The notes under the pieces: generated by a model
Told to the model about the DNA's origin: nothing
The model's database searches: none
Seen by the model: only the letters and a program-made list of their open reading frames with translations
Program-made: the position numbers and the translations under genes
Assembly: GCA_023419875.1 (NCBI GenBank)
Contig: JAEZXM010000589.1
Span: 1 to 12,262, forward strand
Source of the DNA: Pseudomonadota bacterium
GTDB lineage: Bacteria; Myxococcota; Myxococcia; Myxococcales; Anaeromyxobacteraceae
Reading direction: 5' to 3'
DNA: 12,262 bases
Part shown: one piece after another, positions 1 through 6,858 of the stretch
How the letters are laid out: each line of letters starts with the position of its first letter
How positions within the stretch are numbered: the stretch's first letter is position 1

Positions 1-15
1 CGCACGGACCGTGCG
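1..15. promoter_or_regulatory. 15-bp palindrome at left edge
   Basis: The sequence CGCACGG-A-CCGTGCG is a perfect inverted repeat with 7-bp arms around a single central base. A one-base centre cannot form a stable hairpin loop, so a dimeric regulator's binding site is more plausible than an RNA structure. It lies about 110 bp upstream of the xylanase start and at the window edge, so it could belong to an upstream gene. No regulator family is assigned. Confidence 0.35.
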
Positions 16-28
16 AGCAGGAGCGACC

Positions 29-44
29 GTGTGAGCGATCACAC
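29..44. promoter_or_regulatory. LacI-type operator candidate upstream of xylanase gene
   Basis: GTGTGA-GCGA-TCACAC is an inverted repeat with 6-bp arms. Its core, TGTGAGCGATCACA, has one mismatch between half-sites and a central CG step. Central CG and TGTGA/TCACA arms are typical of LacI/GalR-family operators, and the core differs by one base from the symmetric lac operator core. It is not a standard CRP site, which needs six bases between TGTGA and TCACA; here there are four. It ends 79 bp before the xylanase start codon, so control of that gene by a sugar-responsive repressor is a reasonable inference. No regulator gene is in the window. Confidence 0.45.
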
Positions 45-86
45 CGAAGTGCCCGTGCTGCCAACACGCTTCGAGCGTCCGGCCGA

Positions 87-100
87 AGAGTCGTGACTCT
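87..100. promoter_or_regulatory. 14-bp palindrome just upstream of the xylanase RBS
   Basis: AGAGTC-GT-GACTCT is a perfect inverted repeat with 6-bp arms and a 2-bp spacer. It lies 10 bp upstream of the Shine-Dalgarno-like GAAAGG (111-116), so a bound protein could block transcription or early elongation. It differs in sequence from the two palindromes further upstream, which would imply a different regulator. No convincing -35/-10 pair was recognised in 1-123. Confidence 0.3.
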
Positions 101-123
101 CTCCCGGGACGAAAGGACTGCAC

Positions 124-3100
124 ATGCAATCGATGAGAAGCGGTCGGGTGTCCCTCGTCGCCCTGCTGGCGGGACTTCTCACCGCCTGTGGATCCGGGTC
201 GCCCGACGGCGCGGCGACGTCCGCCGGACCCGCGGCGGCGACGAGCTTCACGACGCTGGGCGCGGCCGCGGCGGGATCGGGCCGGTACTTCGGGGTGGCC
301 CTGGCGAACGCCAAGCTGGGCGACGCGGCGTACACGACGATCGCCGCGCGCGAGTTCAACATGGTGACGGCCGAGAACGAGCTGAAGCCGGACGCCACCG
401 AGCCGACCCGGAACAACTTCAGCTTCGGGCCCGCGGACAGGATCTACGACTGGGCGACCCAGCGCGGCTTGAGGGTCCGCGGCCTCACGCTCGTGTGGCA
501 CTCCGGGCTGCCGAGCTGGTGGGGCGCCCTCAGCGGCACGTCGCTCCGCGAGGCGATGATCGGCCACATCAACGGCGTGATGGCCCACTACCGGGGCAAG
601 CTGTACGCCTGGGACGTGGTGAACGAGGCTCTCTACGAGGACGGCAGCCGGCGAAACTCGATCTTCCAGAACACCGGCGACGACTGGATCGAGGTGGCGT
701 TCCGGACCGCGCGCGCAGCCGACCCCGACGTGAAGCTCTGCTACAACGACTACAACCTCGAGGACTGGAGCACCGCGAAGACCCAGGCCGTCTACCGGAT
801 GATCCAGGACTTCAAGTCGCGGAACGTGCCGATCGACTGCGTCGGGATCCAGACGCACCTCACCGGCGGCAGCTCGCTGCCCTCGAGCTTCCAGACGACG
901 CTCTCGAGCTTCGCGACGCTGGGCGTGGACGTGCAGCTCACCGAGGTGGACGTCCGCAACGCGGACGCGAGTCAGTACGCCGGCCTGGTGACGGCGTGTT
1001 TGAACGTGCCGCGCTGCGCGGGCATCACCGTGTGGGGCGTACGGGACAGTGACTCCTGGCGGTCCAGCGAGAGCCCGCTGCTCTTCGACGGGAGCGGGAA
1101 CGCGAAGGCGGCGTACGACGCGGTGCTGGACGCGCTCAATGACGCGTCCACGCAGTACAGCGGGACGAGCACTGCGGACGTCACGCTTTCGGTGAACGCG
1201 GGCGGGAGCGCGGCCGGCAGCTTCGTGGCTGACGCGTACTTCTCCGGCGGCAGCACCTACTCGACCACCAACGCGATCGACACCTCGCAGCTCGGCGGGA
1301 CGGCGCCGCCGCAGGCGGTGCTGCAGACCGAGCGGTACGGCGAGTTCACGTACACGATCCCCGGCTTCGTCGCCGGGAGCGCGGCGACGGTCACGCTCTA
1401 CTTCTCCGAGAGCTACTGGTCGGCGGCCGGGCAACGCACGTTCAACGTGGCCGTGAACGGCGCGACGGTGCTGACCGCGTTCGACATCTTCGCGTCGGCC
1501 GGCGGGCGGAACAGGGCGATCTCCCGGTCGTTCGACACGACGGCGAGCTCCAGCGGCCAGGTGGTGATCGCGTTCACGAGGGGCGGCGGCCCCGACAACC
1601 CCAAGGTCACCGGCATCACCGTGACGGCCGGCGGCACGCCGCCGCCGCCGACGTACACGCTCACGGTGACCAAGGCGGGGACGGGGAGCGGGCTGGTTTC
1701 CGGCTCGGGCATCGACTGCGGCGCGGCCTGCTCCGTGAGCTTCGCCGGCGGCACCCCGGTGACGCTCTCCGCCAGCCCGGGGGCGGGCTCGACGTTCGAC
1801 GGCTGGGGCGGCGCGTGCAGCGGGACCGCGACGTGCGTGGTGACGATGAACGCCGCGCGCTCGGTCACCGCCACCTTCACGACGATTCCGGTGGGCGTCA
1901 CCGTCGCGGTGAACGCCGGCGGCGCGGCCACCGGGAACTTCCTCGCCGACGCCTACTCCTCCGGCGGCAACACCTACTCGACGACGAACGCGATCGACAC
2001 CTCGCAGCTCACTGGGACCGCGCCACCCCAGGCGGTGCTGCAGAGCGAGCGGTACGGCGAGTTCACGTACACGATCCCCGGCTTCGTCGCCGGGAGCGCG
2101 GCGACGGTCACGCTCTACTTCTCCGAGAGCTACTGGAGCGCGGCCGGGCAGCGCACGTTCAACGTGGCCGTGAACGGCGCGATGGTGCTGACCGCGTTCG
2201 ACATCTACGCGGCGGCCGGCGGGCGAAACCGGGCGATCGCGCGGTCGTTCGCCGCGACGGCCAACTCCAGCGGCCAGGTGGTGATCGCGTTCACGAGGAG
2301 CGGCGGCCCGGACAACCCGAAGGTCTGCGGCATCACCGTCGCGGGCGGCGTCGTCAGCGACACGTTCGCCCTGAACGTCACGAGGAGCGGGACCGGGACG
2401 GGCACCGTGACCTCGACGCCGGCCGGCATCGACTGCGGCTCGACGTGCAGCGCGACCTATGCGAGCGGCACGCTGGTGACGCTGACCGCCGCTCCGGCGG
2501 GCGGCAGCGAGTTCGCCGGGTGGAGCGGGGCCTGCAGCGGAGGCCCCACGACCTGCACAGTCACCGTGAGCTCCGCGCGGTCGGTCGCCGCGATGTTCAA
2601 CGCCGTGGTCGTGGTCGATCCGACCGTCTCGATCAACGCGGGCGGCAGCGCGGCCGGTAGCTTCGGGGCCGACGCGAGCTTCTCGGGCGGCAGCACGTAC
2701 ACGACCACCAGCACGATCGACACGGCGCAGATCTCCGGGACGGTGCCTCCCCAGGCCGTCTTCCAGAGCGAGCGGTACGGCGAGTTCACCTACACGATCG
2801 CGAACCGCGCAGCGAACAGCGCGCAGACCGTGACGCTGTACTTCCAGGAGAGCTACTGGTCGGCGGCCGGGCAGCGCACGTTCAACGTGGCGATCAACGG
2901 CGCGAACGTGCTGACCGCGTTCGACATCTACGCGGCGGCCGGCGGCCGGAACCGCGCCATCGCCCGGAGCTTCAGCGCGACGGCGAACTCCAGCGGCCAG
3001 GTGGTGATCGCGTTCGCGAAGGGCGGCGGCCCCGACAACCCGAAGATCTGCGGCATCACCGTGGCCGCAGGCGGGAACGGGACCAGCTGGAACCTCGGCG

Positions 3101-4140
3101 TGACGAAGACGGGCAACGGCACCGTGACGGGCTCGGGCATCAACTGCGGCTCGAGCTGCAGCGCGGCCTACGCCAGCGGCACCACCGTCACCCTGACCGC
3201 GTCGCCGACGTCCCCCGCGACGTTCGGAGGGTGGAGCGGCGCCTGCACCGGCACCTCCACCACCTGCGTCGTCTCCATGACGGCCGACCGGTCGGTGACC
3301 GCCACCTTCAACGGCGGCGGCGGCACGTGCCCGACCTCGCTGCCGACGCTCGCCGGCTCCGGCGACACCAGCTTCTACGCCAACGCCAACGTGCTGCACG
3401 GCACGGTGACCACGGTGAGCCCCGACTCCAGCGGCCGGACGATGCGCGTCTACACGCCGCCCGGGTACGCGACGTCCGGGGCCACCTATCCCGTCCTGTA
3501 CATCAACCACGGTGGCGGCGAGAACGACAGTCACTGGGCGTGCACCAACGCGGGCAACTGCGGCTATGCCGGTCTCATCCTCGACAACCTCATCGCCGCG
3601 GGCAAGGCCGTGCCGATGATCATCGTGATGCCCAACACGAGCGACTGCGCCAGCCTCAACCCGCCCGCCCCGCCGGCCGACGACACCTGCACGGCGCGCT
3701 ACCGGCAGGTGTTCATCCCCTACGTCGAGTCGCACTATCGCGTGAAGACCGACCGGCACTCCCGCGCCATCGCCGGCCTCTCCATGGGCGGAATGGTCAC
3801 GCTCAACACCGGCCTCCCGCACCTGGACCTCTTCAGCGGGGTCTTCGTCTACAGCGCGGGGTACTTCCCCGACGCCCGCGCCGCCTGGGAGCGGAACCTG
3901 AGCAGCGTGCTCCAGAACGCCACCCAGACGAATGCGCTCCTCGATGCGCCCATCTACGTGGCCGCCGGGGACACCGACACCGCCCTCGCCAACGCCCAGT
4001 ACACCGTCGGCACGTTCCAGCGGAACGGGATCAAGGCCTTCTGGCAGCAGAGCTCCGGGGGGCACGAGTGGATGAACTGGCGCCGGTACCTGCACCAGAC
4101 GGCGCAGATCATGTTCAAGAACAGCTCCGGCTGTGACTGA
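124..4140 (+). CDS. Bifunctional xylanase-feruloyl esterase lipoprotein (GH10 / 3x malectin-InlB / CE1)
   Basis: This is a predicted surface or periplasmic lipoprotein that cleaves beta-1,4-xylan and removes feruloyl esters. ATG 124 is preferred because GAAAGG (111-116) lies 7 nt upstream. The signal peptide ends in lipobox LTAC (Cys22). Residues about 45-340 are GH10: WDVVNE acid/base Glu168, nucleophile Glu274 in QLTEVDV, with His245, YNDYN and WGVRDSDSW also present. Residues 353-1068 are three units, each a malectin/CBM57-like beta-sandwich followed by an InlB-type repeat with four cysteines. Residues about 1069-1338 resemble the XynZ-type CE1 esterase: GLSMGG nucleophile Ser1220, probable Asp1285 (GDTD) and His1314 (GGHEW). 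GH10 and CE1 lengths are normal for their families. Odd points: two GH10 sugar-contact positions are changed (Leu121, Gly128), and units 1 and 2 share a 91-bp identical stretch. The gene stands alone and faces the minus-strand genes; operator-like palindromes precede it. Domain calls are firm, exact ester specificity is not. Confidence 0.95.
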   Translation: MQSMRSGRVSLVALLAGLLTACGSGSPDGAATSAGPAAATSFTTLGAAAAGSGRYFGVALANAKLGDAAYTTIAAREFNMVTAENELKPDATEPTRNNFSFGPADRIYDWATQRGLRVRGLTLVWHSGLPSWWGALSGTSLREAMIGHINGVMAHYRGKLYAWDVVNEALYEDGSRRNSIFQNTGDDWIEVAFRTARAADPDVKLCYNDYNLEDWSTAKTQAVYRMIQDFKSRNVPIDCVGIQTHLTGGSSLPSSFQTTLSSFATLGVDVQLTEVDVRNADASQYAGLVTACLNVPRCAGITVWGVRDSDSWRSSESPLLFDGSGNAKAAYDAVLDALNDASTQYSGTSTADVTLSVNAGGSAAGSFVADAYFSGGSTYSTTNAIDTSQLGGTAPPQAVLQTERYGEFTYTIPGFVAGSAATVTLYFSESYWSAAGQRTFNVAVNGATVLTAFDIFASAGGRNRAISRSFDTTASSSGQVVIAFTRGGGPDNPKVTGITVTAGGTPPPPTYTLTVTKAGTGSGLVSGSGIDCGAACSVSFAGGTPVTLSASPGAGSTFDGWGGACSGTATCVVTMNAARSVTATFTTIPVGVTVAVNAGGAATGNFLADAYSSGGNTYSTTNAIDTSQLTGTAPPQAVLQSERYGEFTYTIPGFVAGSAATVTLYFSESYWSAAGQRTFNVAVNGAMVLTAFDIYAAAGGRNRAIARSFAATANSSGQVVIAFTRSGGPDNPKVCGITVAGGVVSDTFALNVTRSGTGTGTVTSTPAGIDCGSTCSATYASGTLVTLTAAPAGGSEFAGWSGACSGGPTTCTVTVSSARSVAAMFNAVVVVDPTVSINAGGSAAGSFGADASFSGGSTYTTTSTIDTAQISGTVPPQAVFQSERYGEFTYTIANRAANSAQTVTLYFQESYWSAAGQRTFNVAINGANVLTAFDIYAAAGGRNRAIARSFSATANSSGQVVIAFAKGGGPDNPKICGITVAAGGNGTSWNLGVTKTGNGTVTGSGINCGSSCSAAYASGTTVTLTASPTSPATFGGWSGACTGTSTTCVVSMTADRSVTATFNGGGGTCPTSLPTLAGSGDTSFYANANVLHGTVTTVSPDSSGRTMRVYTPPGYATSGATYPVLYINHGGGENDSHWACTNAGNCGYAGLILDNLIAAGKAVPMIIVMPNTSDCASLNPPAPPADDTCTARYRQVFIPYVESHYRVKTDRHSRAIAGLSMGGMVTLNTGLPHLDLFSGVFVYSAGYFPDARAAWERNLSSVLQNATQTNALLDAPIYVAAGDTDTALANAQYTVGTFQRNGIKAFWQQSSGGHEWMNWRRYLHQTAQIMFKNSSGCD
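1180..1896 (+). repeat. Malectin-InlB unit 1 of the xylanase gene
   Basis: First of three in-frame tandem coding units of about 720 bp. It encodes a malectin-like sandwich (residues 353 to about 501), a TPPPPT linker and an InlB-type beta repeat (about 511-586). Malectin/CBM57 domains are known to bind carbohydrate, so the likely role is holding the enzyme on xylan. Positions 1329-1419 are identical to 2046-2136 in unit 2. Confidence 0.85.
1897..2625 (+). repeat. Malectin-InlB unit 2 of the xylanase gene
   Basis: Second tandem unit: malectin-like residues 592 to about 741, then an InlB-type repeat (about 748-827) with paired cysteines (GIDCGSTCS and GACSGGPTTC) that probably form disulfides outside the cytoplasm. 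Unlike unit 1, its malectin domain has a cysteine near its end (VCGITV), shared with unit 3 (ICGITV). Confidence 0.85.
2626..3327 (+). repeat. Malectin-InlB unit 3 of the xylanase gene
   Basis: Third tandem unit: malectin-like residues 835 to about 980, then an InlB-type repeat (about 989-1063), with a GGGG linker leading into the esterase. It is the most diverged of the three in the middle of the malectin domain, where units 1 and 2 read IPGFVAGSAATV and this one reads IANRAANSAQTV. Confidence 0.85.
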
Positions 4141-4326
4141 TGCCGAGGAGGGCCTTCGCCCGACGTCGGCGGGGGCCGCGGCGCTGAAGGGCCGGGAGGA
4201 GCGGGTGATCAACCTGCTCGCGACCGCACACTGACGCTGACGACACTCGATCACATCCGCGCGGCGTCCGCGTGCCGCCCGTCAGCGTGATCGCCACCGC
4301 GGTGCGCCCTGCGTTCGCGCGCGACC
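4141..4326. terminator. Convergent intergenic region with competing inverted repeats (possible bidirectional terminator)
   Basis: The xylanase gene and the FG-GAP gene end towards each other across this 186-bp gap. It contains CGCTGACG (4235-4242) paired with CGTCAGCG (4280-4287), CGATCAC (4248-4254) paired with GTGATCG (4287-4293), and a small GCGGC/GCCGC hairpin (4261-4278). The first two pairings cross and share base 4287, so they cannot form together. There is no T tract on either strand, so an intrinsic terminator is not proven. No gene was recognised here. Confidence 0.3.
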
Positions 4327-6681
4327 TCAGAAGAGATACGCCGCGCCGGCGCCCGCGGCCCAGTCGGAGTCCGGATTTCCACCCACCCCGAATGCCGCGC
4401 TCGACTCACCGGCCGCTCCGACCGCCAGCGTTTCGCCGTCGCCCGAGAGGGAAACCGCGCTGCCGAACGCGTCGCCGGCCCGGTTGCTGGGGGCCTTCAC
4501 GTAGGCCCGCTGCCTCCACACACCCGCACTCCGGGAGAACAGGTAGACGGCGCCGGCCTCCGGCGCGGAGTCGTCGCCCTGGTCGCCGTCGAACCCGACG
4601 GCGGCGCTGTCTTCTCGGAGCGCGCCGACCGCGAGGGTGTCTCCGTCCGACGAGAGGGCCACCTCGTCGCCGAAGCTGTCACCCGCGCCGGGGTGCGAAG
4701 CGTGCAGCGCGGCCTCCTGGGTCCAAGCGCCTGCGCTCCGCGTGAAGACGTACACCGCTCCGCTGTCTTCGCCACCGAGGAGGTCGCCCCCGGGTCCGAA
4801 CACGTCGACGTCCGCAGAGCGCGCACCCACGGCGAGCGTGTCGCCCTCGGAGGACAGCGCCACCGCGTCGCCGAACCAGGCACCGATCTCGGGGCTGGCG
4901 GCCCTCACGCACGCCTGCTCGCTCCAGCTCCCGTCGTTCCGGACGAAGACGTAGGCGGCGCCGCTGGAGGGCGCGGCGGTGGACTCCCCGCGCGCCCCGA
5001 CCGCGAGCGTGTCACCGTCCACGGACAGGGATACGTCGGAGCCGAAGGAGGCGCCCGCTCCGGTGTTGGACGGCTTCACGTACGCCTGCCGGGTCCACGT
5101 GCCGCCGTTGCGGATGTAGACGTAGACCGCGCCACGGTTCCACCAGCCATCGCTCCACGGATCGCCGTCGATCCCCGTCGCGCCGCTGGACTCGTATTGC
5201 GCCCCGACCGCGAGGGTGTCACCGTCGCCGGACAGGGCGACCGCGCCGCCGAACTGATCCAGCGTCCGGGCGTTGAAGGCCTTGATGTACGCCTGCTGGT
5301 ACCAGGTCGACCCGACCCGCCCGAAGACGTAGACCGCGCCGCTGTAGGTCGCCACGCTCGACTCGGCCTCCGCCCCGACCGCGAGCGTGCTCCCGTCGGC
5401 GGACAGGGCGACCGCGCTCCCGAACTCCGCTTCGCTGCTGGGATTGGAGGCCTTCACGTACGCCTGCTGGACCCAGGCGCTCCCGTGGCGGGTGAAGACG
5501 TAGACCGCCCCGGCGTTCCAGAACGAGTCGTCCGACTGGTCGCCGTCGATCCCGGCGGACTTGCTCCGCTCGAGGAACGCACCCACCGCGAGCGTGTTGC
5601 CGTCTCTGGAGATGGCGACGGAATAGCCGAAGTGATCGTTGGCGTCGGTGTTGGAAGCCTTCACGTATCCCACCGCGCTTGCGAGGCTGCCCGCGACCGC
5701 CACGGGGGCCGAGTCCGCGCATCCTCCTGGATTGCAGGCGCGCAGCGCGTAGCGGGCGCCGACGTGCAGGGGCAACGAGACGAGCAGGTCGTGGCTCCCC
5801 GCGCTCCCGACGCTTGCCAGGGGGCTGAACCCGGGGGCACCGTCCTCCTCTGCCACCAGTGCGTACTCGGTGGCCCCGGCCACCGCGCTCCAGGTGAACC
5901 GCAGGGTCTTGATCGCGTGCGGGGTCGGGCTGGCGAGCACGACGGGTGCGAAGCTCGCGGTCACGGTGCAGTCTGCCAGGACGATGCCGGTCGTGTAGGT
6001 CCCCTCGAAGAAGGTCCCGCCACAGCCGCTCACGGTCGCGAGGTAGCCGGGATCTGCGGTCACGGTCAGGCCGACGGTGGCACCCTCGTTCACGGTGGCG
6101 ATCGTGGGGTCGACGCGTCCGCCCGGACCCGCCACGGCACGCACCGTGTGCGTCGGGACGAAGCTCGCCGTCACGACGCAGCCCGCGGTGACCGCCCCGG
6201 TGGTGTAGGTCGCGCCGGAGAGACTGCCGCCGCAGCCGGCCACCCCGTGGACGGCGTGGCCACTGTCCGGGATCACCGTGAAGTGGGCGGTGGCACCGTC
6301 GTCCACCGTGGCGCGCGTCGGACCGATGCTCCCGCCCGGGCCCGCGACCGCATGGACGATGTGGGTCGCGATGAAGGTCGCGTTGATGACGCAGTCGGCC
6401 TCGATGCTCGACGTCGTGTAGGTGTTTCCGGAGAGGCTCCCGTCACAGCCGGTCACGGCCAGGATCCGGAAGCCGGGAGAGGCGCTCACCGTGAAGCTGG
6501 CGGTCGCGCCGTCCTCCACGTCCACGGTTCCGGGCGTGATCTCTCCGCCGCCTCCGGCGGCCGCGGTCACCGTGTGCGTCTCCTTCGAGGAGCGTTCGCA
6601 GGCGGACAGCACGAGCACCACTCCGAGCGCGCAGGCGATGCGCGGCCACCCCGAGCGATTCGAGCCACGGAACGGTTTCAT
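4327..6681 (-). CDS. FG-GAP seven-bladed propeller lipoprotein with InlB-type repeats
   Basis: This is a predicted exported lipoprotein of 784 residues with no enzyme motif; binding or adhesion is the likely role. ATG 6681 is chosen over the in-frame ATG 6705 because AGGGGGAG (6687-6694) sits 5 nt upstream of 6681, whereas 6705 has no such signal. The signal peptide ends in lipobox LSAC (Cys28). Residues about 35-103, 106-174 and 177-245 are InlB-type repeats (GPGG, GATA.FTV, GCGGSL, C-V-TASF). Residues about 250-330 look like a fibronectin type III fold. Residues 339-784 are seven FG-GAP repeats with the pattern YVKASN-FG-VALS-DGDTLAVGA-GAVYVF. Several blades carry an inserted G-DGD loop that may bind calcium. 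Blade lengths are 69, 57, 69, 57, 67, 69 and 58. The last blade stops right after AAYLF, without the outer strand of the others. Automatic annotation often calls such proteins integrin-like; no partner can be named. Confidence 0.9.
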   Translation of the reverse strand: MKPFRGSNRSGWPRIACALGVVLVLSACERSSKETHTVTAAAGGGGEITPGTVDVEDGATASFTVSASPGFRILAVTGCDGSLSGNTYTTSSIEADCVINATFIATHIVHAVAGPGGSIGPTRATVDDGATAHFTVIPDSGHAVHGVAGCGGSLSGATYTTGAVTAGCVVTASFVPTHTVRAVAGPGGRVDPTIATVNEGATVGLTVTADPGYLATVSGCGGTFFEGTYTTGIVLADCTVTASFAPVVLASPTPHAIKTLRFTWSAVAGATEYALVAEEDGAPGFSPLASVGSAGSHDLLVSLPLHVGARYALRACNPGGCADSAPVAVAGSLASAVGYVKASNTDANDHFGYSVAISRDGNTLAVGAFLERSKSAGIDGDQSDDSFWNAGAVYVFTRHGSAWVQQAYVKASNPSSEAEFGSAVALSADGSTLAVGAEAESSVATYSGAVYVFGRVGSTWYQQAYIKAFNARTLDQFGGAVALSGDGDTLAVGAQYESSGATGIDGDPWSDGWWNRGAVYVYIRNGGTWTRQAYVKPSNTGAGASFGSDVSLSVDGDTLAVGARGESTAAPSSGAAYVFVRNDGSWSEQACVRAASPEIGAWFGDAVALSSEGDTLAVGARSADVDVFGPGGDLLGGEDSGAVYVFTRSAGAWTQEAALHASHPGAGDSFGDEVALSSDGDTLAVGALREDSAAVGFDGDQGDDSAPEAGAVYLFSRSAGVWRQRAYVKAPSNRAGDAFGSAVSLSGDGETLAVGAAGESSAAFGVGGNPDSDWAAGAGAAYLF

Positions 6682-6686
6682 CGAGA

Positions 6687-6694
6687 CTCCCCCT
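6687..6694 (-). promoter_or_regulatory. Shine-Dalgarno fixing the FG-GAP lipoprotein start
   Basis: Read on the minus strand this is AGGGGGAG, 5 nt before ATG 6681. It supports that start over the ATG 24 nt upstream and gives a normal signal-peptide length before the lipobox. Confidence 0.7.
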
Positions 6695-6706
6695 GAGCAG
6701 TGCATC

Positions 6707-6733
6707 GTCGTAGCTGAGAATGCTCCGAGTCAA
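6707..6733 (-). promoter_or_regulatory. Weak sigma70-like promoter candidate for the FG-GAP gene
   Basis: On the minus strand TTGACT (6728-6733) resembles a -35 box. TACGAC (6707-6712) after a short 15-bp spacer is a poor -10 box. Transcription would start about 20 nt before ATG 6681. The match is marginal, but TTGACT stands out in sequence this GC-rich. Confidence 0.2.
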
Positions 6734-6831
6734 GCGATCGGCCCGGTAGCGGCTCGTCGTCGCCGCTCCAAAGCTCCGGCCCGCCGCCGAGCTCCTCGAG
6801 CGTGCGGATGTTCCCGGGTAGACATCGCGGA

Positions 6832-6858
6832 GCGCGGCCGCCTCCGCCGGCCGGGCGC
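6832..6858 (-). terminator. GC-rich hairpin after the Ig-like/propeller gene
   Basis: Directly after the TGA of the 6859-8196 gene, the minus strand reads CGGCCG, a 7-nt loop, then CGGCCG. The stem can be extended by GCG/CGC across a 2-nt bulge. There is no following U tract, so it may be a weak or factor-assisted terminator, or simply GC-rich sequence. The rest of the 177-bp gap down to ATG 6681 shows no gene. Confidence 0.3.

Noticed and set aside
29..44. CRP-type site
   Set aside because: The TGTGA and TCACA arms are separated by four bases instead of six; a LacI-type operator fits better.
93..1052. Plus-strand open frame overlapping the GH10 domain
   Set aside because: It is an out-of-frame shadow: the overlapping frame contains every GH10 catalytic motif.
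1180..3327. CRISPR array or mobile-element repeats
   Set aside because: The long repeats here are in-frame protein modules of about 720 bp, with no spacers, terminal inverted repeats or transposase.
4115..4297. Possible 60-residue gene in the convergent intergenic region, minus strand
   Set aside because: No ribosome-binding site, no motif, and it overlaps the end of the xylanase gene.
4693..6696. Long plus-strand open frame antisense to the FG-GAP lipoprotein gene
   Set aside because: It is rich in Arg/Gly/Ala/Asp with no domain pattern, while the opposite strand has a signal peptide and regular repeats. It is a by-product of high GC.
6682..6705. Upstream ATG 6705 as the start of the FG-GAP lipoprotein
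   Set aside because: No ribosome-binding site precedes it; the AGGGGGAG signal belongs to ATG 6681.
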